Notes under the pieces: model-generated
Database searches by the model: none
What the model saw: the letters and a program-made list of their open reading frames with translations, nothing else
What the model was told of the DNA's origin: nothing
From: Rhizobium rhizoryzae
GTDB taxonomy: Bacteria > Pseudomonadota > Alphaproteobacteria > Rhizobiales > Rhizobiaceae
DNA length: 64,000 nucleotides
Assembly: GCF_011046895.1 (NCBI RefSeq)
Contig: NZ_CP049250.1
Coordinates: 2,764,501-2,828,500 of the forward strand
Direction: 5' to 3'
Translations under genes and position numbers: made by a program
Part shown: positions 7,908-16,224 of the stretch, in pieces
Numbering within the stretch: position 1 is the first letter of the stretch
How the letters are laid out: each line of letters starts with the position of its first letter

Positions 7908-8711
7908 TCACAGCACGCTGAGACCAAAGCCTTGCATAAGCCGCTGCGTGGCAAAGCCGGGGTTTCCGGATGTGAAATAGGCAAAGTCAAAGCCGGACGG
8001 GTGTTCGTGATGTGGAGACACAGGAACGAGTCGCCTTGCTTGCCGGGCAATCGCCTCCGCTGGATCCAGCCAATCAACCGGCCAAGGAGCAAGTCTGCGA
8101 AAGACATTGGCCATGAAGGGGTAGTGTGTGCAGGCCAGCACGACAATATCCGTCTTGGCACCATCCTTCTCGATAAAGCATGGAGCGATCTCTGCCCTGA
8201 CATCATCGTCGGAGACCGGTTCGCCGCGAATGTAGGCTTCCGAAAGCCGCGCCAGATTTTCGGAACCGACCAGCCGAACGTGACACTGGCTGGCGAAAGA
8301 TTGGATCAGGTCACGAGTATAAGCTCGCCGGACGGTTCCCGGTGTTGCCAGAACCGTCACCAGGCCGGAGCGCGTGCGCTCTGCTGCGGGCTTGATGGCG
8401 GGCACGGTTCCAACAAATGTCATTTGGGGGAAGGCAGTTCGCAGATTGGCGCCTGCCAGCGTAAAGGCTGTGTTGCACGCAATGATGCAGATTTCCGGCT
8501 CATACTGAGACAATAATTTTGCGAAGAGGCTGAGAATACGCTCCTTGAGAGCACCCTCTTCCCAGCCGCCATAGGGAAATCCGGCGTCATCTGCGACGTA
8601 AATGAAACCACGCTCTGGCATCAAGACCCGCGCTTCGCGCAAAACCGTCAAACCGCCGATGCCTGAATCAAAAACCAGGACTGGCTTGAGGTCAGCCGTC
8701 TGCTCCATCAT
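7908..8711 (-). CDS. murI: Glutamate racemase
   Basis: It converts L-glutamate to D-glutamate for peptidoglycan synthesis in the cytoplasm (267 aa). The two catalytic cysteines are visible in [10 protein letters not shown] and [10 protein letters not shown], and the N-terminal [11 protein letters not shown] motif carries the conserved Asp-Ser. The start at 8711 or the adjacent ATG at 8708 is preferred because GGGGAAGG precedes it; the open frame reaches 8777 but the extra residues do not match the family. The start overlaps the last 20 bases of the tRNA methylase gene, indicating translational coupling within one operon. Confidence 0.95.
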   Translation of the reverse strand: MMEQTADLKPVLVFDSGIGGLTVLREARVLMPERGFIYVADDAGFPYGGWEEGALKERILSLFAKLLSQYEPEICIIACNTAFTLAGANLRTAFPQMTFVGTVPAIKPAAERTRSGLVTVLATPGTVRRAYTRDLIQSFASQCHVRLVGSENLARLSEAYIRGEPVSDDDVRAEIAPCFIEKDGAKTDIVVLACTHYPFMANVFRRLAPWPVDWLDPAEAIARQARRLVPVSPHHEHPSGFDFAYFTSGNPGFATQRLMQGFGLSVL

Positions 8712-9519
8712 CCGCCTTCCCCTCTCCGGTATCGACCGGTTTTTTCCCTTTCGGCCAACGGCGCTGGAACTGATCAAGCGATGTGATCACGCCACGAAGG
8801 ACGCTGATTTCCGGCTCTGTAAAGCCGGGGCGCGACAGGACAGCGCGAAGGTTGTCGATCATCTTTGGCACTTTTGTGGGCGGATGAAAGTAATTGCGCG
8901 CATCCAGTGCTTCTTCGATCTGGTTGAAGAAGCCAAACAGCTGCTGCTTGGTCGCAGGCTTCTGATCAACCACCTGAAATGGCGTGGCGGCGATATCCTC
9001 CATCCCGCTTTTCATCCACTCATAGGACATCAGAAGAACGGCCTGGGCGATGTTAAGGGAAGCGAAGGCCGGGTTGACCGGAAACGTAACGATCTCGTCG
9101 GCCAGCGCCACCTCTTCATTGGTCAGGCCCCAGCGCTCGCGACCAAACAGGATGCCGGTCTTTTCCGCCGCATTGAACCGCTCCCGCAACATGCTGGCCG
9201 CAGTGACCGGCGAACGGACATGCTTGAATCCGTCCCGCTGGCGAGCGGTCGTCGCAAACACAAAGTTGAGGTCGGATACCGCCTCATCCAGCGTCTCGTA
9301 AACCTTCGTACCTTCGATGACATGGTCAGCCTTGGCAGCGGCGGCTTGCGCCTTCTCGCTTGGCCATCCGTCGCGAGGATTAACGAGGCGAAGCTCAGCC
9401 AGGCCAAAATTCGCCATGGCACGCGCGACCATGCCGATGTTTTCGCCCAATTGAGGCTCAACGAGGATGATAGCCGGGCCTTCTGCCAGAAGTTCGCGCT
9501 CGCTGTTTGTGCCTGCCAT
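8692..9519 (-). CDS. TrmJ-type SPOUT RNA methyltransferase
   Basis: This is a SpoU-class 2'-O-ribose methyltransferase (275 aa) with the trefoil-knot signatures: [16 protein letters not shown] near 20-35, [15 protein letters not shown] near 120-135, and the [14 protein letters not shown] motif near 155-168. The overall layout matches TrmJ, which methylates position 32 of tRNAs. The C-terminal extension (about 175-275) is helical with a Lys/Asp/Gly-rich end. The target is inferred from family, so no gene symbol is asserted. It is the first gene of a two-gene overlap with murI. Confidence 0.88.
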   Translation of the reverse strand: MAGTNSERELLAEGPAIILVEPQLGENIGMVARAMANFGLAELRLVNPRDGWPSEKAQAAAAKADHVIEGTKVYETLDEAVSDLNFVFATTARQRDGFKHVRSPVTAASMLRERFNAAEKTGILFGRERWGLTNEEVALADEIVTFPVNPAFASLNIAQAVLLMSYEWMKSGMEDIAATPFQVVDQKPATKQQLFGFFNQIEEALDARNYFHPPTKVPKMIDNLRAVLSRPGFTEPEISVLRGVITSLDQFQRRWPKGKKPVDTGEGKADDGADG

Positions 9520-9607
9520 GGTAACCTTGCCGTGTTGATTTTCAGGCGTTCACTGGCACAAGAACGCCGGAAAATCAAAGGCAACGATTCAAACAAACGC
9601 GATTCGA

Positions 9608-10120
9608 TTAGTTGGCCGCCATTTCCTTTAACTGCTGGCGAAGCGACATCGTGGTCTTTCCGTCCTTCTCGACGTGGCGAATGTCATCAACGAAATACCA
9701 TTGCGTGGGGACGGCATATCCCTCTTGCACGAGATCGAAATCGACGCGGCGAACGGATTTATCGCCGAAGCAGCCCATGGCGGAAAACTCCACGCGGACG
9801 GTGACTTTCTTGCCCTTCTGCTGGCCTTGCTTGTAGGTCACATTCTTCAGCTGGCAATTGTCCTGACCGCCGATCACCGGATCGTAATCCAGCAGCATTT
9901 CGCCGTCTTTTTCCTTGGTCTTCAGCATGGCCGCGACCATGTCGCGCGTGAAAGCAAGACTGTAGAGGGCCATGAGCGAATTGGGATCGAAGTATTCCCC
10001 CTTCCCTTTGACAGCGACTTCCATCACCGCCTTGACCGGATCGAGCGGCTCGTTGGCTGAGGCTGCGGCCGCGAATCCGAGAAGCGATGCGGCGACATAA
10101 GCAAATCGAAGATAATACAT
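9608..10120 (-). CDS. Secreted protein of unknown function, paralogue 1
   Basis: This is a predicted periplasmic protein (170 aa) with an N-terminal signal peptide (MYYLRFAYVAASLLGFAAA, cleavage near ASA-NEP). The start at 10120 is chosen because it begins the signal peptide and has GGGGTAG upstream; the frame stays open to 10225. The mature part begins LDPVKAVMEVAV, has two cysteines (NCQLKN, MGCFG) that could pair, and ends KEMAAN. It shares its plan with the next gene upstream: DPVK start, Cys in a CxL motif, VKVSF/VRVEF strand, Cys, DDIxH/R near the end. A DUF3828-type fold is possible but unverified. Confidence 0.75.
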   Translation of the reverse strand: MYYLRFAYVAASLLGFAAAASANEPLDPVKAVMEVAVKGKGEYFDPNSLMALYSLAFTRDMVAAMLKTKEKDGEMLLDYDPVIGGQDNCQLKNVTYKQGQQKGKKVTVRVEFSAMGCFGDKSVRRVDFDLVQEGYAVPTQWYFVDDIRHVEKDGKTTMSLRQQLKEMAAN

Positions 10121-10221
10121 GCAAACTACCCCTGAACTGGCGCCACAGACACCCTTCAGGAACCAAGGCCGATCACATCCAGCGCATGCTTGCTTTAACC
10201 GGCCTCGCCATGAGCGGCAGA

Positions 10222-10752
10222 TCACTGACCCTTGGCGATAGCCTGCATCTCTGCAAGGAGTGAGTCCTTCTCGCCATCGCCAATCCGATGGATGTCGTCG
10301 ATCACCGTTTTGCCGTTTTCCGTAATGATGTCAAAGCTGACTTCGCTTATTCCGTCCTTGATCTGGGCATCATCAATACAGGTCCACATCTTGAAGGAAA
10401 CCTTGACCTCCGTCACGCCGTTTTGTGGTGCGGCCGGCGTGATCTTGATGTCCTGCAGCGGGCAGCCATCTTGTGAATTCGTGATGACATCATAGCCAAA
10501 GGGATCTCCCGGCTGATTGTTTTCCGTATCATAGGCCGGATGCTTGGATGCCTCTTTGTAAGCGTCCTGGAAGCGCTTGCTGTAGAGCTTCGAGAGCGGA
10601 TCCTTGTCGAAGATGTACTTCCACTCCTGATCAACGCTCTCCCAGTTGAACTTGGTCATGTCCATCACCTGCTTCACGGGATCCGTGACATCCGCCGCAA
10701 AGACGTTGGTTGCCAAACCGGTGGCGAGCAGGACGATCGGAAGCATGCGCAT
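10222..10752 (-). CDS. Secreted protein of unknown function, paralogue 2
   Basis: This is a predicted periplasmic protein (176 aa) with signal peptide MRMLPIVLLATGLATNVFA, then DVTDPVKQVMDM. It aligns along its length with the downstream neighbour: DPVK start, KLYSKRFQDAY versus ALYSLAFTRDM, two cysteines (DGCPLQD, MWTCIDD), and DDIHRIGDGEK near the C-terminus. The two genes are separated by about 100 bp in the same direction, so they look like an old tandem duplication. No catalytic motif is visible. The function is unknown. Confidence 0.75.
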   Translation of the reverse strand: MRMLPIVLLATGLATNVFAADVTDPVKQVMDMTKFNWESVDQEWKYIFDKDPLSKLYSKRFQDAYKEASKHPAYDTENNQPGDPFGYDVITNSQDGCPLQDIKITPAAPQNGVTEVKVSFKMWTCIDDAQIKDGISEVSFDIITENGKTVIDDIHRIGDGEKDSLLAEMQAIAKGQ

Positions 10753-10924
10753 GAGTAGAGAATCCTAAAAGCAGAAAGATGGCGCACCGTAGCCCTCTTC
10801 CACCTTTTGGCAATGGCAAATCGTTTGCCAGCGCTTTGCACTGCGACGCGTCAATGCTATAGCGCACCAGACCCGTTCACCACAGTTGGGAACTTCCGTC
10901 TCCCGCAGACAAAGAGGCAGGTAT

Positions 10925-12139
10925 ATGAAGAAGATCAAGGTCGCAAATCCAGTCGCTGATCTCGACGGCGATGAAATGACGCGCATCATTTGGCAGCTTA
11001 TCAAAGACAAGCTGATCCACCCCTATCTCGACCTCGACATCGACTATTACGACCTCTCTGTTGAAAACCGCGATGCGACGAACGACCAGGTTACTGTTGA
11101 TGCGGCAAATGCCATCAAGAAGTATGGCGTTGGCATCAAGTGCGCCACGATCACCCCTGACGAAGCACGCGTAAAGGAATTCAACCTTAAGGAAATGTGG
11201 AAGAGCCCGAACGGCACGATCCGCAACATCCTCGGCGGCGTTATTTTCCGCGAACCGATCATCTGCAAGAACGTTCCGCGCCTCGTTCCGGGCTGGACAC
11301 AGCCGATCGTCGTTGGTCGTCATGCCTTCGGTGACCAGTACCGCGCCACAGACTTCAAGTTCCCGGGCAAGGGCAAGTTGACAATCAAGTTCGTCGGTGA
11401 AGACGGCACGGTCATCGAGAAGGAAGTGTTCAACGCTCCTGGCGCCGGCGTTGCCATGGCCATGTACAACCTGGATGAGTCGATCCGCGAGTTTGCGCGC
11501 GCCTCCATGATGTACGGCCTGATGCGCAAGTGGCCTGTTTACCTGTCCACCAAGAACACGATCCTCAAGGCCTATGACGGTCGTTTCAAGGACATCTTCG
11601 AAGAAGTCTACGAAGCTGAATTCAAGGATCAGTTCAAGGATGCCGGCATCACCTACGAGCACCGCCTGATCGACGACATGGTTGCCTCCGCGCTGAAGTG
11701 GTCCGGTGGCTACGTCTGGGCGTGCAAGAACTACGATGGCGATGTGCAGTCGGACACGGTTGCCCAGGGCTTCGGTTCGCTCGGTCTTATGACGTCCGTT
11801 CTCCTGACGCCGGATGGCAAGACGGTTGAAGCAGAAGCCGCACACGGTACGGTTACGCGTCACTATCGCCAGCATCAGAAGGGCCAGGAAACCTCCACGA
11901 ACTCGATCGCTTCGATCTTCGCCTGGACCCGTGGTCTCGCACACCGCGCAAAGCTGGACGACAACGCCGAACTGGCTCGCTTCGCCTCCACGCTGGAAAG
12001 CGTTTGCGTCGCAACTGTCGAAGACGGCTTCATGACCAAGGACCTGGCGCTCCTCATCGGTCCGGATCAGCCTTGGCTCTCGACCACTGCCTTCCTCGAC
12101 AAGATTGACGAGAACCTGCAGAAGGCCATGGGCGCATAA
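10925..12139 (+). CDS. icd: NADP-dependent isocitrate dehydrogenase
   Basis: It oxidatively decarboxylates isocitrate to 2-oxoglutarate in the TCA cycle (404 aa). The sequence is of the short, eukaryote-like homodimeric class: [18 protein letters not shown] at the N-terminus, [14 protein letters not shown], the substrate loop KSPNGTIRN, and the NADP-site region [10 protein letters not shown] near 310-320. The start at 10925 ([10 protein letters not shown]) is preceded by AGAGGCAGG; an in-frame ATG at 10886 adds 13 non-family residues. It is divergent from the secreted paralogue pair and ends at an intrinsic terminator (12163-12191). Confidence 0.97.
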   Translation: MKKIKVANPVADLDGDEMTRIIWQLIKDKLIHPYLDLDIDYYDLSVENRDATNDQVTVDAANAIKKYGVGIKCATITPDEARVKEFNLKEMWKSPNGTIRNILGGVIFREPIICKNVPRLVPGWTQPIVVGRHAFGDQYRATDFKFPGKGKLTIKFVGEDGTVIEKEVFNAPGAGVAMAMYNLDESIREFARASMMYGLMRKWPVYLSTKNTILKAYDGRFKDIFEEVYEAEFKDQFKDAGITYEHRLIDDMVASALKWSGGYVWACKNYDGDVQSDTVAQGFGSLGLMTSVLLTPDGKTVEAEAAHGTVTRHYRQHQKGQETSTNSIASIFAWTRGLAHRAKLDDNAELARFASTLESVCVATVEDGFMTKDLALLIGPDQPWLSTTAFLDKIDENLQKAMGA

Positions 12140-12162
12140 GTCGCCTACCTTTTCGAAACTCG

Positions 12163-12191
12163 ACGGCGCGGCTTTGACCGCGCCGTTTTTG
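12163..12191 (+). terminator. Intrinsic terminator after icd
   Basis: ACGGCGCGG (12163-12171) pairs with CCGCGCCGT (12178-12186), followed by five T. Confidence 0.88.
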
Positions 12192-12263
12192 TTTCTGTGG
12201 CTTGCAATCCCTGCACAATGATTTAGCCTGGAACAAAACAGAAACACTCAGAGGAGGATCATT

Positions 12264-12875
12264 GTGGCGTCGCTTACACTGTATACCAATCCCATGTCGC
12301 GCGGACGCATTGCGCGCTGGATGCTGGAGGAAATCGGCACGTCGTACGACGTGGTTGTCATGAATTATGGGCCGGAGATGAAGGCGGATGCGTATCGCGC
12401 AATCAACCCAATGGGCAAAGTTCCGGCGTTGAAGCATGGGGATGCGGTGGTTACGGAATGTGCCGCAATATGTGCCTATCTCGCCGATGCCTTTCCCGAA
12501 GCGAGGCTTGCGCCGCCCACTGACCAGCGAGCCGACTATTATCGCTGGCTGTTCTTTGCAGCCGGGCCGCTGGAAGCAGCAATCACCAACCAGAGCCTTG
12601 GATTTGTCGTCCCAAGCGAGCGACAGGGCTCTGTTGGCTACGGTTCCTATGATGCGGTTCTCAACGCCTTGGAGGCGCATCTTGCACAACGCGAATACAT
12701 TGCAGGCTCGAGTTTCTCAGCGGCCGATGTTTATGTCGGTTCTCACCTCATGTGGGGGCTTCAGTTTGGCACGATTGAAAAGCGAGGCGTCTTCGAGAGT
12801 TACGTCGACCGCCTTGCCCCAAGAGCCGCACATGTTCGGGCGACCGAACTCGATGATGCACTGATCTCCCGATAG
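12264..12875 (+). CDS. Glutathione S-transferase family protein
   Basis: This is a two-domain GST (203 aa): a thioredoxin-like N-terminal domain with TLYTNPMSRGRIARWM and NPMGKVPAL (cis-Pro near 54), the glutathione gamma-Glu site TECAAICAYLAD near 64-75, and an all-helical C-terminal domain with the N-capping FSAADVYV motif. The start is GTG at 12264 after GAGGAGG. The N-terminal catalytic residue is probably Ser12 (MSRG) as in bacterial Ser/Cys-type GSTs. The substrate is not predictable. It is preceded by the icd terminator, so it is transcribed separately. Confidence 0.88.
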   Translation: MASLTLYTNPMSRGRIARWMLEEIGTSYDVVVMNYGPEMKADAYRAINPMGKVPALKHGDAVVTECAAICAYLADAFPEARLAPPTDQRADYYRWLFFAAGPLEAAITNQSLGFVVPSERQGSVGYGSYDAVLNALEAHLAQREYIAGSSFSAADVYVGSHLMWGLQFGTIEKRGVFESYVDRLAPRAAHVRATELDDALISR

Positions 12876-12963
12876 AAGGGCCAGTCATCATTCGCCCTGC
12901 GGCGCCGGCTAGGTGCACTGCTTCCAGTTGGCGATCCGGGGATCTCATGATAATGACGCGCGC

Positions 12964-14418
12964 ATGACAAAAAGCACTCATTCTCCTGTTCATGTGGTTG
13001 GCGGCGGGCTGGCCGGATCTGAAGCTTCGTGGCAACTGGCGCAGGCTGGTGTGCCCGTCATCCTGCATGAAATGCGCGGTGTGCGTGGAACCGACGCTCA
13101 CAAGGGCGATGGACTGGCAGAACTTGTCTGCTCCAACTCATTCCGTTCGGACGACGCAACCGCCAATGCGGTAGGGGTTATTCATGCCGAAATGCGTCTG
13201 GCGGGCAGCCTCATCATGGCCTGCGCCGACAAGCATCAGGTTCCCGCCGGTGGCGCCCTGGCCGTGGATCGCGACGGATTTTCTGACGCCGTAACAAAGG
13301 CAATTGAGGAACATCCACTGATCACGGTGGTGCGTGAAGAGGTTGCAGGTCTGCCGCCTGCGGACTGGGGCCTCACGATCTTCGCGACCGGACCACTCAC
13401 GTCGGCGTCGCTTGCCTCCGCAATCCAGGCTGAAACCGGCAAGGATTCGCTGGCCTTCTTTGATGCGATCGCCCCGATCGTTCATCGTGATTCCATCGAT
13501 ATGGATATCTGCTGGTATCAGTCCCGCTACGACAAGGTGGGGCCCGGCGGCAATGGCAAGGACTACATCAACTGCCCCTTGGACAAAGAGCAGTATGATG
13601 CGTTTGTGGACGCCTTGATTGCGGGCGATACGGTCGGCTTCAAGGAATGGGAAGGCACCCCCTATTTCGACGGCTGCCTGCCCATTGAGGTGATGGCAGA
13701 GCGAGGCCGCGAGACACTGCGTCACGGCCCGATGAAGCCCATGGGTCTGACCAATGCACATAATCCAACAGTGAAGGCCTACGCCGTCGTACAGCTTCGG
13801 CAGGACAATGCACTGGGCACGCTCTACAACATGGTCGGCTTCCAGACGAAGCTGAAATATGGTGCTCAGGCCGAGATCTTCCGCATGATTCCCGGCCTCC
13901 AGAACGCGGAGTTCGCCCGCCTTGGCGGCTTGCACCGAAACACATATATCCACTCGCCAACATTGCTGGATTATACGTTGAGGCTGAAGAGCAGGCCGAC
14001 ACTGCGGTTTGCGGGCCAGATAACAGGCTGCGAAGGCTATGTTGAGAGTGCGGCAATTGGTTTGCTTGCCGGCCGCTTCGCAGCAGCGGAGCGCACAGGT
14101 CACGAGATCTCGACGCCGCCTGCTACGACGGCTCTGGGCTCGTTGTTGAACCACATCACCGGAGGTCACCTCGTCTCCGAGGATGAGCCCGGCAAGCGCT
14201 CTTTCCAGCCGATGAACATCAATTTCGGTCTGTTTCCCGAGCTCGAGCCCGGATCGATTGTCAAACCGGAAGGCGTGAAGCGCTTCAGGGGCAAAGACAA
14301 GACGATCATGAAACGACAGTTGATGGCGCGGCGTGCGCTTCAGGACTGCGCGCACTGGCTCGGCGTCAATCTCCCGGCGTCAGATCGTGCTAGAGTCGAG
14401 GTTTCCGTCGAAGCTTGA
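12964..14418 (+). CDS. trmFO: tRNA uracil-5 methyltransferase, folate/FAD-dependent
   Basis: It makes ribothymidine at position 54 of tRNA using methylenetetrahydrofolate and FAD (484 aa). The N-terminal Rossmann FAD site is [18 protein letters not shown]/TrmFO signatures follow: [32 protein letters not shown] and [12 protein letters not shown]. The start at 12964 ([10 protein letters not shown]) precedes the FAD motif at the expected distance; the frame is open back to 12913. The last 39 bp overlap the 3' end of an opposing gene (14380-14850). Confidence 0.96.
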   Translation: MTKSTHSPVHVVGGGLAGSEASWQLAQAGVPVILHEMRGVRGTDAHKGDGLAELVCSNSFRSDDATANAVGVIHAEMRLAGSLIMACADKHQVPAGGALAVDRDGFSDAVTKAIEEHPLITVVREEVAGLPPADWGLTIFATGPLTSASLASAIQAETGKDSLAFFDAIAPIVHRDSIDMDICWYQSRYDKVGPGGNGKDYINCPLDKEQYDAFVDALIAGDTVGFKEWEGTPYFDGCLPIEVMAERGRETLRHGPMKPMGLTNAHNPTVKAYAVVQLRQDNALGTLYNMVGFQTKLKYGAQAEIFRMIPGLQNAEFARLGGLHRNTYIHSPTLLDYTLRLKSRPTLRFAGQITGCEGYVESAAIGLLAGRFAAAERTGHEISTPPATTALGSLLNHITGGHLVSEDEPGKRSFQPMNINFGLFPELEPGSIVKPEGVKRFRGKDKTIMKRQLMARRALQDCAHWLGVNLPASDRARVEVSVEA

Positions 14419-14850
14419 ACCAGCTTTTGGGGTCGCGAGCATGTTACCGAGCAACCAGAGCGACACTTCGGCTGCGTCTTCCGTGGTTGCAAAAGTGAAT
14501 GTCCCGTTCTGGCTGGGGGCATCGAGAAATTCGATCTCGAAGCCCCTGCCCGTGGCAAGCGGCGTGACGCGTGCGCTACCTGGTTCAATGAGGTGACATG
14601 AAAAATGCCGACGGTGGTTGCGCATGATACCGGCCTTGTTCTCATGCGTGCGGACAAAGATGGCGTTACCGTCCACAGTCTGATGCAAGCTGCGAATGGC
14701 CTCGTTGGGAAAGGCCCGACCAAATTCCAGGATAGCAAGCCCGGTGTCGTGCAGGCTGTCTTCGTCGTCCTTGGCCATTCGGGTGACGTAATAGGCGACG
14801 GCGACCAGAGCCAGGCAGACGAGACTCCAAATGATCAAACTCAGACTCAT
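14380..14850 (-). CDS. Membrane-anchored protein of unknown function
   Basis: This 156-aa protein has an N-terminal membrane segment ([17 protein letters not shown], residues 6-22) followed by a soluble domain. That domain includes [34 protein letters not shown] and [10 protein letters not shown] stretches and may be beta-rich. No known motif is seen. The 3' end overlaps trmFO by 39 bp in the opposite direction, which is unusual in this window and may cause transcriptional interference. Confidence 0.7.
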   Translation of the reverse strand: MSLSLIIWSLVCLALVAVAYYVTRMAKDDEDSLHDTGLAILEFGRAFPNEAIRSLHQTVDGNAIFVRTHENKAGIMRNHRRHFSCHLIEPGSARVTPLATGRGFEIEFLDAPSQNGTFTFATTEDAAEVSLWLLGNMLATPKAGSSFDGNLDSSTI

Positions 14851-14961
14851 GCCGGTATCGCTCTCATAATTGAATCAGATCTGCTTGCTGCAGCTAATGC
14901 TTCCGGAAAATAAATCCCTTGGCTTGCGCGAGTGTGGATCAAACTGCTTCGCAGCCTTCGA

Positions 14962-15804
14962 TCAAATACGATTGCGGATAAGGCCTCTGAGCATCCGGAT
15001 CTGGCGCAGCCATTGAGGCGAAGGGGAGAAATCGGTCAAGACGCTTCCTGCTTTCCGGTCGGCCTGAGCCAGAATCGACGGCACAATGCTAACGGGAAGG
15101 AAGGCGGGCATCAGGTTTTTCGGAATAGCACCAGCCGAACGCGCCTTGTCCAAATGCTCATGTCCAAGAGCAACGAAGGCGCGAATCGCATTGTCAAGTT
15201 TTCCCCCGCCTTCGGCCTGCAGAAGCATATCCCTATCCAGCCCGGTCGCGCGAAGGATATCTTGCGGAAGATAAACCTGCCCCCGACGCCGATGAATAGG
15301 CATCAGCAACAGGATGCCGGAAATGGCCTGGGCGACACCGGCATGGCCCGCGATCTCGCTGATGCCGGTTGCGGCCTCGCGGTCGAGGATCATCGCCGCG
15401 AGTTGCAACAATGCCGAGGCGGTTTCACCAGCATAGCCCTCAAGGGAGGACCGATCCGGCATCGGATCGTCATAGAGGTCGAAGATGCGCGCATCGAGCA
15501 TATTCAGCAGAGGCTGGCGCGGAAGGTCGAACACCTCGATTGCCTTCAGCAGCCCTGAGGCCACAGGATTGGCAGCCGCATCTCCCTTCGCATCCCCTTC
15601 AAGGAGATCACGCCACCATTGCAGTCGAATTTCGCCCGCCAGCGGCTGCTTTGTAAGCTCGCGGATACGCGCGGTTTCCGCATTGAAGGCATAGAGGGCG
15701 GCGAGAAAACCGCGCTTCTCTGTGGGCGACAGAAGACAAGCCAGATATCGATCCCGATCGGTATCGCGCAAACTGGTGAGGCAGATTTCCAGCGGATCGC
15801 TCAT
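14962..15804 (-). CDS. Squalene/phytoene synthase-fold protein, NDUFAF6-like
   Basis: The protein (280 aa) has the trans-isoprenyl diphosphate synthase fold, but the two Asp-rich catalytic motifs are missing. The first site reads YAFNAETARIREL (residues 38-50), and the second reads AISGILLLMPIHRRRGQVYLP with no Asp before the retained RRGQVYLP. The YAFNxExA...RLQWW pattern matches mitochondrial NDUFAF6, a complex I assembly factor with this fold. The start is placed at the ATG at 15804; a GTG four codons upstream is possible. It lies directly downstream of an NDUFAF3-like gene and secDF, so a role in complex I assembly is more likely than terpene synthesis. Confidence 0.75.
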   Translation of the reverse strand: MSDPLEICLTSLRDTDRDRYLACLLSPTEKRGFLAALYAFNAETARIRELTKQPLAGEIRLQWWRDLLEGDAKGDAAANPVASGLLKAIEVFDLPRQPLLNMLDARIFDLYDDPMPDRSSLEGYAGETASALLQLAAMILDREAATGISEIAGHAGVAQAISGILLLMPIHRRRGQVYLPQDILRATGLDRDMLLQAEGGGKLDNAIRAFVALGHEHLDKARSAGAIPKNLMPAFLPVSIVPSILAQADRKAGSVLTDFSPSPQWLRQIRMLRGLIRNRI

Positions 15805-15835
15805 CGTCTCGCGCACCGTGCGTTAAAGGCAGTAA

Positions 15836-16222
15836 TCAGATTGCAATCAGGGCTGCAGCGACCGGACGCGATTCGCTGAGCATGATGTTATACGTGCGAA
15901 CCGCCGCGCCAGTTCCCATGGGATCAGACGAAATTCCCCTGGCTCGCAAGGCAGCCTTCAACGGCGCCGGGATCGGACGGATGTCGCTACCGGTGCCGAT
16001 GAGCAAAAATTCAAAATCGGCCGCCTCTGCCAGAGCACGATCAAACACAGAGACATCCAGCGGCGCTCCTTCTGTCATCTCCCAACCATAGATGCCCGAG
16101 GGAAGACAGAGAAGCGATCCGCGATGAGACATGTCCGCAAAGCGGAATCCACCGTTGCCATAGGCATCGATGGGTGCTCGACCAGGAAAATGTGCATCAC
16201 GGATTTCGACGTTTCTTGCCAC
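15836..16222 (-). CDS. Mth938/NDUFAF3-like protein (DUF498)
   Basis: This is a single-domain Mth938-fold protein (128 aa): IDAYGNGGFRFADMSHRGS near 18-36, GWEMTEG, the central FEFLLIGTGSDIRPIP, and TYNIMLSESRPVAAALI at the end. The human member NDUFAF3 is a mitochondrial complex I assembly factor. The start at 16222 lies 2 bp after the secDF stop, so it is co-transcribed with secDF. The pairing with an NDUFAF6-like gene downstream is noteworthy. The biochemical function of the domain is not known. Confidence 0.85.
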   Translation of the reverse strand: MARNVEIRDAHFPGRAPIDAYGNGGFRFADMSHRGSLLCLPSGIYGWEMTEGAPLDVSVFDRALAEAADFEFLLIGTGSDIRPIPAPLKAALRARGISSDPMGTGAAVRTYNIMLSESRPVAAALIAI

Positions 16223-16224
16223 TT

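Noticed and set aside
8602..9804. 400-codon open frame on the plus strand
   Set aside because: It lies antisense to murI and the TrmJ-type gene, which have clear catalytic motifs. Its product is Arg/His-rich with no family signature, typical of a shadow frame in GC-rich DNA.
10877..12247. 456-codon open frame on the minus strand
   Set aside because: It is antisense to icd, which is unmistakable. No protein-like features.
14962..15804. Annotation as a functional phytoene synthase
   Set aside because: Both Asp-rich motifs needed for prenyl diphosphate chemistry are missing and no carotenoid genes are nearby. The NDUFAF6-like pattern fits better.
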